Of a DNA stretch of 64,000 nt, positions 21,635 through 33,459 are shown piece after piece. The position numbers and the translations under genes are program-made. The first letter of the stretch is position 1. Each line of letters starts with the position of its first letter. Origin of the DNA: Stereum hirsutum FP-91666 SS1 (lineage: Eukaryota; Basidiomycota; Agaricomycetes; Russulales; Stereaceae); the NCBI RefSeq assembly GCF_000264905.1, contig NW_006763134.1, positions 1,879,626-1,943,625 on the forward strand, read 5' to 3'. Below the pieces are notes generated by a model. That model saw nothing but the letters and a program-made list of their open reading frames with translations, was not told the DNA's origin and ran no database searches.

Positions 21635-22931
21635 AGCTCGACCAAGTTGCTCAGCACTGTCTATAGCAGCAAACCAAGATGAGCTAAGAGCTAGCAGGGG
21701 ACACGAGTGCTGGACAAGGGTCAGTAGTGACAAGAAAGCAAAAAGCGAGAGGGGCAGATTGTAGGAGGTCGGATGTATCGCCACAAATATCCGGGTGCAT
21801 CGCAATTGCATTCTTCTCACTTGGCGCGCCACACTGCTTTGCACCGCATCCACCACCACGGGCTCGACCTGCTCGACCCCAACTCGACCCCCATGGGCAG
21901 TACATAACGACTCAAGCACAGTCTCAACGACGAGGGTGTTGAGCTAGGTGGACAGCGCGCGACTGAGAACCTTTGTTCGGTACATCTTGCATCATTCTCT
22001 ATGAATTCACCATTGACTCCCCTACGCACCGTCAACAAACCGGTACCCCTCTTTCTCCTCTCGAGAAATAGAAAGGTTATGGAGAGTTTGTACCAGTACG
22101 AGAGCAAGACGTAGGTGCTCTGAAATACACTGTGATACTTGTCGACTGAAGGTGCTCTAGGTTTGAGATGAACAATGGCGAAGGAGGTTGCACGGTGCGT
22201 TTAAATTCGCAGGCGGATTCTCTGCGGACTACTTCAACACGCTTGGGTCAAAGGAAGGTACGTATGCCGTATATCTGCAGTCTTAGGGAACAACCACATC
22301 GACCATATCGCAGGATAAGCTCCCCAAACATTCGTGTCCTCTCGAAGCGATCGCACGAAGAAGAAGGTTGCACGGCCATGGATGAGGAGGACCTTGATGA
22401 GCTTCGAGAGAATCAGGTCAAGGCTACATCCGGGTGAAGATGGATCTCCTCGGTGGTACACAGGCCGAACTTGATCGACTGGGTGGTACGGCGCAATAAC
22501 ACATCATCTTTCACGTGTCTCATACTGATTTTGTGCCCCGGGAATATCTTAGTTTTATGACCTGGCTCATCGAGCACACATCACTTCCACCGACAAATTA
22601 CTCTCCTGGTGCTTGAATACTCAGAAAGATGGGATGACGTCCAGGCCATGGAGTTGGGCCACGGGTTTTCTGGCGGCAACTGGAAATCCAGGATCTTCAT
22701 GCGCAGGGAAAGTCACTTGAGGGCGTTGACAGAATCAGGGTTCTGGTAAGCGTGAAGGTTAGAAGAAGCAGTCGGGGTTACAACTATCAGGTGCGCCGTT
22801 TTGTACCACAAATGTTCTCGATGCAGACGGCAGTATATCATACACGATCAAAGCGATACGAATGAGAAGAATCAGGTGTCAAAACGGTAGCAGACAATAC
22901 GCGTCTCCTATTTCCATTGATCCCAGAACTT
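21635..22931. other. Intergenic, promoter of the transcription factor
   Basis: Upstream of the Zn2Cys6 gene and downstream of the 22932-23783 gene. Short open frames on both strands have no recognisable motif. No gene supported. Confidence 0.5.
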
Positions 22932-23783
22932 TCAATCATGGAAGAGGTTGAAAGTTTCGGGAACATATCCTTCGTAGACAGGCTCGGGGACAGGGGTCGG
23001 GACAGTCGCAATGCGTAAACGCGGTCCATCGGAACATTGATGATAAAAGTATAACTGGGACCCATGTGGAACCAAATAACGCTCTTCACCTGTTCCCTCA
23101 AGCTCCTGCCCATCATGAGCTCGACGAGTCTCCTCCTCGATTGTGCGCAGCGTATCACCAGTAAACATGTACTTGTATGCAACCACCAGGTTGGGTAGGT
23201 CTTTTCTGAGGGACAGCAGCCTTCTATTAGGAACGTCCACGAGATCGAAGTAGTATCCCAGATCTCCTCCGGACCACCATCGAATTGTGAACCAGACGGT
23301 GCCACCGCGTATTTTCTCGAAATGTGTCCAGCGAACGGAGCGATCATCCGAGTCCGGGTGAGCCTAAGGCTGTGTGTGAGACAGTGGAATAGAGAAAATA
23401 GAAGACTACTTATACTCACCCCGTACACCTTCGTGTCCATGGCTAAAACATTGTTCTCGATCTCTTTCCACCTCTCCTCCCTTCCTCGATCATTGGGGAG
23501 AGAGAGCATCGTCAACTTGGTGTTCGGGTCATTCCTGATATCCTCGAGGCACTGTCTACGATCCAGGTAGTTCGTCTCAGGACTGCCGAAGGTCCACCCC
23601 ATAGGATCTCCAAAGAGCCCGGCATTGAGATTGGCTACTGTTGGCTGAATGTAGAAGTTGGTCAGAGTGAATATATATGGGGACAATGAACAGACCAACC
23701 TCAGGTCTAGCGCCTTCGCTCCTAGGAGCTTGAACTTGCGCAGTGACAGTGGAAGGCTTTGGGTGCGCGGATGTGTTCGACAT
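22932..23783 (-). CDS. Unknown protein (246 aa, three exons)
   Basis: Exons 23783-23700, 23644-23420 and 23363-22932, joined by GT-AG introns of 55-56 nt with phase 0 at both joints. The first 28 residues are Pro/Ser-rich. The body reads GLFGDPMGWTFGSPETNY, then WTHFEKIRGGTVWFTIRWW, GDLGYYFDLVDVPNRR and VVAYKYMFTGD. It ends EGYVPETFNLFHD. The mix of Trp and beta-strand-like segments suggests a folded domain, but I do not recognise the family. No signal peptide or membrane span is seen. It sits between the transcription factor and the 7-TM gene on the same strand, which could mean co-regulation, though in fungi neighbour order alone is weak evidence. Confidence 0.75.
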
Positions 23784-24146
23784 ATATCAGTAATCTGCGC
23801 GTGGCGTTTCGAGGATGTGAGGGTGATACAGACGAATTTTTTTGATACTCAGCCGGCTTTGACGAGGCAATTTCTCACACGTACCTTTCCACGCACCGTC
23901 AATCCGAACTTCGAAGACGTGTACGGGGCAGTTGGGTGAGTATTACGTTGAACTCTATATCCATCTACATCATATCATCGATGAGTGTTGTCTAGCTGAC
24001 GCAAGGCAGTGCGATTTTGTAGTTGATTGTCTTGTCTCCCGAAAACGTCTTCTACGCACACGACATGAGTGGTTCTGAAATAATGCAGGTTGTTCTCAGC
24101 AGCGCTGCGAAGCCACCCAATGATGGTCAAGTAATCCCAATATATA
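23784..24146. other. Short intergenic gap
   Basis: Between two minus-strand genes. Presumably the promoter of the 22932-23783 gene and the 3' UTR of the 7-TM gene. Nothing else seen. Confidence 0.6.
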
Positions 24147-25842
24147 TTATGCAAACCTGGGTACCCCACTGTCCCCATCACGCGAACTACTGCTCACTTT
24201 CCCACCCACCTCCATATCCCTCTCATCATACAACCTGTCACTGTCCACGGTCAGATTCCTGTCTCCCGATCGTACTATCCCCGTAGGCGTTGACCTCGTC
24301 GCAAACGACATCGACTGCGGGAATGAAATAGATTGTGGTGGCGGGCGAAGACCTGATCGCCCCCCAGCTTGAAAAGTTGATAGGTCGGGTTCGGTGAGGA
24401 GGATGTCGGCGACGGATTTACGCAAAGCGACCAGAACTATGATTGTTATTGGGTATATCCCCTATAGGTAAAATCGAAGAGAGTTCAGACAGTGTCGAAG
24501 AAAGGCTCGAACCAGTGCGAATCAGTGCACCGAGGAAGGGAGGGCGGGCATCATCCAAGAACACGTGTGATGGTTTGAAGAAAAGACTTACGGAGAGTTG
24601 AACAGAGGCATCCTGCAGGATGCTTCCTGTAAACCTCACATTCAAGTTCATAGTCACCTCGGTAGCGAAGCTGACGTTCATCCCGATCAGGAGCATCTAC
24701 TCAGCATGAAGGGAATCGTCGACATTTTGTTCATAAGCTCCAAGTAGGTAGACAGTGATACTGGTAGAACTAAGACGCACCCAGAAAAGACAATAGAGTA
24801 CACCAGACTCTATCAAGAGCAACATGATCTTTGGTGCCGATGTCCTACTATGAACACTCGTATCACCGAGGTTGACTTTGATTGTGCGTCGATATCGCCT
24901 GCGATGTACACACATACTTAGTTTACAAGCCCAATCATATAATGGAATCGAAGTTCACGAACCAAGCTTTGAAACCTATCAACCCTGTCGCTACCAGGTT
25001 CGTGGAGAGCGATAAAACCCAGGCGGAGAAGATGCTTCGGTCTCGAATCTCCATTCTGCTTAGGAGGTTCAGGCCGGGATTGAGTGCAGCTCCAATACTA
25101 AGAAACATGGAAGCTAGATGGCGATGTGAACCATGTTGAGTTGATGACGAGATACGTAAGAATGTACTTAGAGGGAAGGAGAGGTGGGAAAGAGCTTGCC
25201 GAGGGAGCCACAGAGGAGAGCGATGGGCAGAATAAGGATCTTGACGTTCTGGCGCCACAGAACGTACGCTCGCCAAATGAGGATTCCGTCGCTACAGATA
25301 TACTGATCGTGCGGAGTCAGACATATAAATATACTCGCAGAGGAATGCTATCGTCATCCATCAGCGCTCAGCTCTGATCCACTCACGTTTATATTCGGCA
25401 ACAGCTCCAAGGCCAGCTCGAACGGCGTCAGCCCCCACGATGATGCATAGACGCCATCTGCCGGGGTGAGCAGCTTGACCGCCCAATCGAGGGAAAGTGC
25501 GACATATATCGTTGCTGTTATGATAGTGATCAACGTCGTGAGAAGCAGAGGAGCTCTGGTCCATGTTTTAAATCCTGCAGAGCTGTACGTGCCCTGTTAA
25601 CGAGAGATACGACTCAAAGAATACGGGCGATGTGCACTCACCCGAGAACGTAAACGGTGAACGCAGCGAGAATAAGATGCATGCCTGTACATGAAAAAAA
25701 AATAGCATTTTGGCTCGGTTGATTTGAAGTTGAGCCCACCATAGAGTATGCACTGGATAGCGACAGAAGCTATGCCGATCGACGGAGAGAGTTCGTCCGA
25801 TAGTGCGAACCTCTTCCACAACATCATATGGTCCGCCTCCAT
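24147..25842 (-). CDS. Seven-span receptor-like membrane protein of Agaricomycetes (377 aa, eight exons)
   Basis: Exons (minus): 25842-25740, 25684-25642, 25582-25387, 25302-25200, 25113-24963, 24898-24781, 24696-24592, 24461-24147; phase agrees at every joint. Spans and motifs in order: VAIQCILYGMHLILAAFTVY; LLLTTLITIITATIYVAL; YICSDGILIWRAYVLW (residues 115-130, the family signature); KILILPIALLCGSLASMFL; FSAWVLSLSTNLVATGLIGF; KIMLLLIESGVLYCLFW; and DASVQLS joined to GIYPITIIVLVALRKS. A Ser-rich, charged cytosolic tail of about 85 residues ends SSSRDGDSGVPRFA. The fourth intron (25199-25114) starts with GC rather than GT. The start could instead be 25881, 13 codons upstream in frame. Its place is the plasma or an internal membrane; the ligand is unknown. 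This family is common in mushroom genomes and not functionally described. Confidence 0.85.
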
Positions 25843-27090
25843 TCGTGCGCTGCCAAAGTACGATATGGAAGTGGTGCGCATTGAAGACAGGCGGAGGGGA
25901 AGAGGAATGAGGAATGATACGAGGCAAGGCCGTACATTTATATATCGCGACGACTAAGTCCCTCGTTTCCCAAGGTTTCATATACAGTATAAATAGTTGC
26001 GAATCCATGGCCGTAGTAGGAAAAGGGGCGTTCCGATCTCAACAAGAACCGTAGTAGAAGAACACAGATAAGTGGAGTGTATCATCTCTACACCACCAAG
26101 CATCAACCAGCTGATGATGCTTTGCCTTGATATAGCGAAAGAGTCCGACTCAAGGAAACCAAGATTCGAGGGGACCATGATCATCAAGGCAAAATTGCAG
26201 CAGGTCCCGGAGGTAGTACAAACCACTGTAGTATTGGACCATATCTTCCATCTTTACACGGCGGCGGTCAAGCGGCGGTACCGAGAAGAGATGGAAGTTT
26301 ATCATCAAGTTCTACCAGCAGTATTCTGTAATTGAAGTTCAACTGTGGACCAGTGTGGACCTGTCTGGTCTAAGAACGCCGTCGTGTAGAAGTAGCACAA
26401 CAATCATTTAGAGTCGGGACACAAGTCGGAATGAGGGCCCGGGTGGCACCAAAAGGACACGCGGGACGACTCGGAATCGTTCCGGAATAAAGGCTTTCCG
26501 GCTATTTCCGGGCGCGCAAGTTGAACTGAATGACGCCACACCGCCCGCCACATCCGCGTCTTCCCTCTCAGTACGTTGACCTCAAGATCGCAACCAGCAC
26601 ACCCTGAAAATCTTAGAGAGAGAGAGAGAGAGAGAGAGAAAATCGCATACGTATAAGTACATACAAATCCATCACAATCACAATCACAGTCACAGACACA
26701 GAGGGAAGAGACGATCAATCCGAAAGACGAGTTGGCAGTGAGTACAGTCACACGAAAGGAGCAAGGAGCCAAGATAACGTAGCAAAACCAAAACCAAGAA
26801 AAAACTATCCGCGAACGATGAACGATGAACGAAGCACAAGAAAGAATCAAGAGAACCCGTTTGCATCCGATCCAGGTAGGTAGGTATACGTTGGTGGAAA
26901 GGCCTCAGACACGGGGAGAGAGGTAGAACGGAAGATCGCGCAAAAGTGCAATGTAACAAATCAATCAAGAGACGCGCCGAAACACAAGGGTGTGGAAAAA
27001 CACCCAATCATCGTACAACACATACTTATCACCGTTCTAAACTTCGGCCAAGATAAATGTATGCCTCGGCGCGGCCTCCCGACCTCACCT
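25843..27090. other. Intergenic
   Basis: Promoter of the 7-TM gene at the left and 3' UTR of the RING gene at the right. A minus-strand frame at 25978-26226 and a plus-strand frame at 26072-26335 overlap. Neither has a convincing domain. Confidence 0.5.
26615..26639. repeat. (AG)n microsatellite
   Basis: About 12.5 uninterrupted AG units, followed about 30 bp later by a CACAAT/CACAGT-type repeat (about 26670-26700). Possibly in the 3' region of the RING gene. Confidence 0.9.
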
Positions 27091-29329
27091 TCAAACCGCA
27101 TTCGCACCCGTCTGCGCATCCGGCCTTCCCCTCGACAAGCCCCTCAAAAATCCAGGTCTGCCAAGGCCGGCCAACAGACCTCCTCCACCACCTCCAGTAG
27201 CCGTCTCACCCGTACCTTCGCCACTATTAACTGTCGTGACCGGCGGAGCAGGAGCAGCTCCGAGCGGGTCGCCACCATGCTGGTGTTGATGATCCCGGTC
27301 GGTATCGAGCGAGGTGGAAGTGCGCTTGACGTGCGCGGGTGGGGTGGTGGTGATGCGAAGGAGGGAAGTATAAGCTATAGGCGAAAGTAACACGAGAACG
27401 TCAGAAAAAAAGATGAAAGTGGTAGTGCAAAACCCGCAAAGACGCACGTTGCCTGCAAACAGGACAGAACCACCCCTTCGCCCTCCTCTTCCTCCTCGTC
27501 GCTGGCCTCTCTGGCACGGCACTCGGTGCCGTCGGCGCCGCCGTGCCATCCGCACCACCACTCGCACCCGCCGCTCCCTCACCCGCTCCCTCACCTACTG
27601 CACCATCACCACCAGCCGTCGGTTCCTCCGAATGCACGATATTCCCACCGGCGCCGAACTCTACCATGTTTACCGCACATTCTTTGCATGCGACGAGATG
27701 ACGACAGGGGAGGAGGACGACCTCGCGTGGAGAGGAAAGACAGAGGAGACATTCGGATGAGGGCTCGTCTTCGGCGGGCGGTGCGACGCCGGGGATTGCG
27801 CCGGGGACCGAGCCGGGAGGGGCGGGTGGAGGTGGGTAGGTGTGTGTGGTTGGAGATTTGGGTGAGGTTGGTGCGATGGTTGGGGAGTTGGGGGCTGGAG
27901 GGGCGGAAGGGGCAGGAGCGGAAGATGAGGAAGAGGTGAGACCGTAGATCTCGTGAAGGTGGAAAGTGTGAGGACCAATCTAGCATATAGAAATGAGGAT
28001 CAGAAGCCGTAGACGGATGAAGCACAAGTAAAGAAAATTCACCGTAGCCTCCCTCTTCACAACCTTCACGACCCAGGGTCTCCCATCTTCCTCACTCTCC
28101 TTGGAGCTCTCCACAACTGGCGGCTCCGGCCCAAACCTGACCACATGCAAATACGTCCCCTGTTCATTCCTCTCCCCACCCTCAAACTCCTTACCGTCCT
28201 CATCACACGCCGCCAACCTAATAACCACCTTCACACCCTCGTCCTCCTTCGCGTCCTTCGCGTCCTTACCCGCCACATCAGCGCCAGCATTTCCAGCAGC
28301 ACCAGCCTGCGTCTGATCGTGGTCGCCGGAGGCGGTCCCAGCCTCGGCATCCATGACAGCGAGCGCGGGTCCCGAAATAGACGTGTTGTGGTTGTGCGAA
28401 TGGTTGTTCCTCTTCCGGAAATGCGAGAGAGCCGTGAACCGTTTCTTGCGCTCACGATGCTGCGCCCCGTCAGCTATCGTATTCCCATTGGCGGGTGGAT
28501 TTGGCGTGGCGGTTCCAGACGAGGAGTTGGAGCCTGGCGCTTGGAGTTCGGGGATGGTGGCGGGAGGGGCGAGATCGAGGTTGTCTTTCGAGTCGTTGGC
28601 TTTACCGTCTGCGAAGGAAATGCTCGGCCTGCGAGGTTTGGGCTTCCCATGCTCGAAAAGGCTAAGCTCGAGAGAAGCTCCGTCTTCGTGCTTCAAGGTC
28701 TTGCCGAACCCCCCATCAAAGACAGCTTCGTAGACAACAGTCCTGTGAGAGTCGGAAGGTACGGCGGACGGGTTAGTGCCAAGGGGGTGAACGATGGAGA
28801 CAGAGATGGCGCATTTGGGGGCGTCACAGTCATATTCGAATTCTAATGCGTGAAGTTCATGGTGTTCTGCAGAAGGGTCTTCGGTTTCATCGTGCGTAAG
28901 GGGAGACAGCTTGAGAGTCGGTCGTTTGAGATTGACAAGGGCTTGCAGCGTAGTTGTAGGTTGCACGGACTAACACACGCGGTACACGAAGAGGGTATCA
29001 TGTGAGCACAATTCTCCCAACGACGACCACTCCCGACAGGGCGTGAGAATAGAGATGGGAACAGAGTAACGACAGACCTCTTTACTCCTCTCGACCCATT
29101 CCTTCACGATGTCCGGTGTCAATTCATCCTTGCCCGCATTACCAGTCCCAACACCCCTTAACGTTTCCTCACTAGCAGCCCAATCAGGCCCCGCGCTCAC
29201 AATCCCGATATTCGGACCAAAAAGCGTATCGGTCTTCTTCTCCTTCTTACCATCGCCGTTGAGGCTAGCCATATTGATGACTACATCGCCCTGCGCTGGG
29301 GCGGCGTTGTTGGTGTTGTTAGCAGACAT
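27091..29329 (-). CDS. MGRN1/RNF157-type RING E3 ubiquitin ligase (664 aa from the chosen start)
   Basis: Exons (minus): 29329-29078, 28969-28043, 27979-27448, 27374-27091; all joints keep phase. The core domain begins LQALVNLKRPTLKLSPL and ends VKREAT then IGPHTFHLHEIYGL, matching the domain upstream of the RING in Mahogunin/RNF157 and plant LOG2 proteins. The RING reads ECLLCLSSPREVVLLPCRHL, VACKECAV, then GWFCPVCRQ joined across an intron to PYTSLLRI. Between CKEC and CPVC there are 70 Ala/Gly/Pro-rich residues, where animal homologs have about ten. The C-terminus is Gly-rich. The expected role is ubiquitin transfer to membrane or trafficking cargo. The true start may lie upstream: an in-frame reading continues (RRLRVAPYVATEQ) without ATG and may be fed by an exon ending near 29499. 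Confidence 0.85.
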
Positions 29330-30868
29330 CGAGCTAGAGCGAGCGCGTGCGAGAGCGGTTGTGTTTTGTTCTGTAGCAACGTAGGGCGCGACACGGAGCC
29401 TTCTCAAGCGACTCCAAGATGAATACCCCTGTGAATCTGACCCAGGAAAGCGCGTCTAGCTATAGCTCGGTCATCATGCACAAAGATGAAGGGGACTTAC
29501 ACCAGGCAGTCGTGCTCGTGCACCGACAATGTCAGCAACGTCGGGGAACGAGTGTGATGGTTGAGAGCAAGAGGGGGAGACGGCTGTGCGAGACGGGCAG
29601 TGGGTACATTTTGTCATGCCCGGCTTCACCATCGTGATTCCGTTCCGCGTTACGCCGCCAGCCACTCGGATCCCCTCTTGGCTTTCCGCCACCTCCTTCA
29701 AGCACGCGTCCTCCCACAAGCACTCCAGGCATCGCACGGGCCCTGCGCACTCCTAATCACGAATAATATAGCATACGTGAGCACCGAAATGGCTTTCAAA
29801 GGTATACACAGCTTCATCAATAAGTGTTCGTTCCTGTGTTGTGTATAATTAGACGTTGGCCCAAACTGGACAGTAACGAGCGGTAGAATACGTCTACAAG
29901 ACTGTTTTACAGTAATTCTCTTATCGAGGTCAGAGACTGTTCTCGGTGGACCTTGGTATTGGTGGTTTGAGTGTCTAGATATTCTCTGAATTTCGCGATG
30001 GTCCAAGTTCTTTGTGGCGGCAGACGTTAGGTGTAATACCATGCTGTACGAAACAACATCCTTGTCGTCTATTCGACCTATAGATAGAGTACCTTGCTTT
30101 CATTCTACCTCACTTCTTCACCCATAGCACAGCAATCAACAAATCTGAACCCCATGTGCTATCGCAACACCGGTGTCTTCTTCTTCGTTCCATTTAGATG
30201 CCTTGCGGTAGAAGGCCTACAGCAACAAGGTCTCCTTCAGCCTTCTCGAGAATAAGACGCACAGATTCGTGTGAGGTATCGCCAGAGTCGAACATACTAG
30301 GTAGGCCGAGGGAAGACCCATGAAGAGCATGAAGGGTGGCGTGATGGTAGGGAGAGACAGGGTGATGGTGGTGACGGCGGCGGTTGTGGTGCATAGATTG
30401 ATTTTGAGCAGGTGGACGGCGTCCAGGTGAAACGAAGCGAACCAACCGTCGAACTTCTCGTTATTGTGCTGATGGATTATATCAAGTAGTCATTGGGGCG
30501 AGCAGAGCGAAAGCGTAGGTTCTTAGCCTACGCCATCGCTACCAAAAGCATCTCAGAGGGGAACAGCCAACTTTTCGCAAAATTGTGTCCACCTCATTGC
30601 GCAAGGCGCAAGCCAGTCACCAGCGTAGATATCAGCTTTGAGCAGATTAGACTTCATCCTCGGATATGATTCTTTGCCGGATCGCCAAAGCTTTTGCCTG
30701 AATAAAATCGAGCGTCCTTGTGTTGTCCGTCACACGCGCAATTCGAGGTTTGAAACGTGCATAGTGGAGTGCATATACATATGGTGCAGCAACGCTTCAT
30801 ATCGATATCATGGTAGAGCGAGCGAAAAAAATGACAAGGTAGACCGACAGCGAAAAGAAAGGATCCGT
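29330..30868. other. Intergenic, including possible 5' exon of the RING gene
   Basis: The left 200 bp probably contains 5' UTR or an upstream coding exon of the RING gene. A strong donor GTGTAAGT lies near 29499 on the minus strand. The remainder shows no supportable gene apart from a short frame at 30194-30445. Confidence 0.45.
30194..30445 (-). CDS. Possible small unknown protein or 3' exon (83 aa)
   Basis: The open frame ends DTSHESVRLILEKAEGDLVA then VGLLPQGI, which looks like a folded C-terminus. The first half is His/Arg-rich and less convincing. No upstream exon could be joined with confidence. It may be the last exon of an undetected gene or chance. Confidence 0.25.
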   Translation of the reverse strand: MVRFVSPGRRPPAQNQSMHHNRRRHHHHPVSPYHHATLHALHGSSLGLPSMFDSGDTSHESVRLILEKAEGDLVAVGLLPQGI

Positions 30869-31523
30869 TCAGGCAACCAACTTAACGACACCGCCGGCAG
30901 CCTTGATTTTAGCCCTGAGAGCAAGCGCGTCAGATGCAGGAAGACATTCTGGGAGAGGGAATACGCACTCAGCCCGTGCAGACACAAAGCGTGCCTTGAC
31001 GATCAGAGGAATCTGGGGCACCCTGTAGACGAAGATAAAATGTTAGCAAATTCATCTCAATCGCATCGTTACACAACGTAGGCTCTATAGGAACGAAACA
31101 GAATAAAGATACGCACTGTCCGTTACCGAGGACCTTCGAGTACCCAAGGCGGACCAAATCCAACACCGGCACGACCTCAGAGTCAGCCGTCAACTCCTTC
31201 TTGTGCTCCTCTGGTACGAGTGTCCAGAGCTTGTCGACGTTGATGGTAGGGTTGTGGTGCATGTTGCGAGTATAGTGGAAGTGGCGCATACCGACCTTAC
31301 CGAAGTAACCAGGATGGTACTTGTCGAAGTTGGTACTGTTGGATTTATGAAGTCATCAGTATTGCCCGACTGAGATTTTGGGATGTGTTGAGACGCACCG
31401 GTGATGGTGCTGACCACCAGCAAGACCACGACCTCCAGGATGCTTGCGGTGCTTGCCCACACGTCCGTGACCGGCCGAGACGTGGCCGCGGTGCTTACGG
31501 GTCTTCGACAAATGAGTGGGCAT
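30869..31523 (-). CDS. RPL28: 60S ribosomal protein uL15 (yeast RPL28 / human RPL27A), 147 aa
   Basis: Exons (minus): 31523-31399, 31335-31117, 31022-30969, 30914-30869; phases 2, 2 and 2 agree. The protein begins [20 protein letters not shown], continues [20 protein letters not shown] and [20 protein letters not shown], and ends AGGVVKLVA. This is nearly textbook for eukaryotic uL15; the yeast and human proteins are 148-149 residues. It is a cytosolic large-subunit protein with a long basic extension threading rRNA. A 270-nt intron lies in the 5' UTR just before the ATG, as in many ribosomal protein genes. It is divergent from RPB11. Confidence 0.97.
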
Positions 31524-31526
31524 TTT

Positions 31527-31796
31527 CTACAGCAATCTGAACGTTAGTGGGGAGTTCTCGTCGAGACAGAGCGATCCAAGCAGGCAATAGATTGTGTCGG
31601 AGTCGTCTTCGTGCCCAAACGCATCCCTCCCAAGTCTCTCGAATCAAATCCAACCCAGTGTCATCCGTCCTCCTTCCAGCCGATCCATCCTTTCCATCTA
31701 TCCAGATCCTTTCCTTCCTTTCCATCTGGGCACGAAAGACGACTCCTCTGCTCTCTAACACATTGAATCGTAGGAAAATGGGGCATAGTTACTCAC
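31527..31796 (-). promoter_or_regulatory. Probable 5' UTR intron of uL15
   Basis: The minus strand has CTCAAG|GTGAGT at 31797/31796 and TGCTGTAG|AAAATG ending at 31527, three bases before the ATG. Both sites are strong. Long leader introns are common in fungal ribosomal protein genes and often affect expression. Confidence 0.65.
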
Positions 31797-32528
31797 CTTG
31801 AGGACTTGGGGTTTGTCGGTGGTGTTTTCGGGCCTGGCGCAAAGATACACTCAACGCGAGGGCCGAGCGGAGTTTGAATGTTATGGCCCGATTAGGAAGG
31901 CACGCGTCGCTCTTGTCTCGTCGCGCCGTCGACTTTTTTCTTCATCTTTTCCTCTTCCTTATCCCCTCGCATCTTTCATTTTTGGGCCCACTAGTCCTTG
32001 ACGCGAGAGGTAAGCATCTTGGCTATTCACTTTTCTGTCGAATGATGCGGCTATGAGCCGATATTTATTGTCAATGAACCGTTCTTCCACGGAAGTGACG
32101 GTGTTGATATCAAACTGTGTCCTGAACCCTTTCCTTCTTTATACCTTCACCATCGTCAGGGTTTCTGGATCTCGTGCTGAATGAATCCTTTTTCTTGTAG
32201 GTATTTACGTGCAGACTTAACATCAGCAGCACTCGCCTCTGTTTCGCACCTCCACAAAGGTGAGCACGCGACTCCTTATTGGTCGGCTCCATGTACCTAT
32301 GTAGCACTCCTCCTCGTTGAAGAGCGAATGATTAAACAAATTTACCATATCTGTCAATCCGCCGAAGGCTCAGCCTGATGGTGACAAACAAAATAATATC
32401 AGTTCTGCTTATGACTCTTCCTCTTCTCGTCGTCTTGTTTGTGTCCTTTCGAGTTGATGCTGACTCATCTTTTTGCTCGACACGTTGACTTAGATACCCA
32501 TTCAACTATTTGGATTGACGTTTGAGCC
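31797..32528. promoter_or_regulatory. Divergent promoter region of uL15 (left) and RPB11 (right)
   Basis: About 730 bp between a ribosomal protein leader exon and an RNA polymerase subunit start. No coding gene is seen. A shared promoter is plausible but I found no diagnostic element beyond pyrimidine-rich tracts. Confidence 0.5.
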
Positions 32529-33220
32529 ATGAATGCACCAAGTCGTTATGAGCTTTTCGTCCTCGATGAAGGGGAGAAACCGTGCGTCTCTTGTTCGTCT
32601 TGTTTACTTGCCTTCTCCACGACTCCCCGCCTCCATTCTATCATCATCGCCCTTCCAAATGCTTTGTCGCATCACTATCGATTACTGACGGTCTTCCTTA
32701 CTTCGTTTGTAGAGTTGAGATCGTCGAAGACACTAAGATCCCCAATGCCGCCACCATCAAGGTCCTCAAGCAGGACCACACCCTCGGCAATATGATTCGC
32801 GCGTACGTTCTTCTCCAACTTCATCCTACCTTCTCCGTCTCACCCATTCACCTCTCCTACAGCCAACTCCTCCAATCCCCACAAGTCCTCTTCGCGGGCT
32901 ACAAGGTCCCTCACCCTCTCCACCCCTACTTCCTCATCAAGCTTCAAACAGACGGCACCATCACCCCCGCCTACGCCCTCGAACAAGCATGCACAAAGCT
33001 CATCGGTACCCTCGCCTCCCTCGAGACACAATTCAAACGAGAGTTCTCGTATAAGGATGTCCAGGGCGGTGCGGACGGTGCAGCGGCGGGTGGTGCTGGT
33101 GGGTTCGGCGGAGGCTTGGGAGGGTACGGCATGGGCGAGGAGGTGGATGCGTATGGTGGAGGTGCGGGAGGAGGGCAGGGACAGGGATGGGCTTCGGGGA
33201 GGGATTATTTGGATATTTAG
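32529..33220 (+). CDS. RPB11: RNA polymerase II subunit RPB11 (166 aa) with Gly-rich tail
   Basis: Exons 32529-32581, 32713-32802 and 32863-33220. The start MNAPSRYELFVLDEGEKP is typical of RPB11. The alpha-like dimerisation motif DHTLGNMIRAQLLQSPQVLF is restored by splicing, followed by AGYKVPHPLHPYFLIKLQT and TPAYALEQACTKLIGTLASL. The RPB3-RPB11 heterodimer starts polymerase assembly in the nucleus. The family is about 115-125 residues, and the fold ends here near residue 120. The extra 45 or so residues are almost all Gly, with Ala, Gln and Tyr, ending GRDYLDI. The in-frame alternative that reads through the first intron is excluded by family alignment. Confidence 0.96.
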
Positions 33221-33459
33221 GTGGTGGATGGGAGTTCGATACATTGTTTTCGTTTGTTTTTGCTGTGTAAGTTATGGTGTGAGACCTTGTAATAAATGTA
33301 TTTCTACGTTCTGCTGCTGTTACATCCGCCGCAAGGCTATCTTAGCGCAATCATCTTCTATACCTATGGAATTTGGTCGAGACGGGTGGCGACACCATTG
33401 CTATGGTCATTGCGCCACACGGGTCGAGGGTTGATCGAACGTTGATCCCTGCTGATCCC

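Noticed and set aside
25978..26335. TLC-domain-like membrane protein on the minus strand
   Set aside because: One short hydrophobic segment resembles the family, but the order of motifs and frame continuity do not hold.
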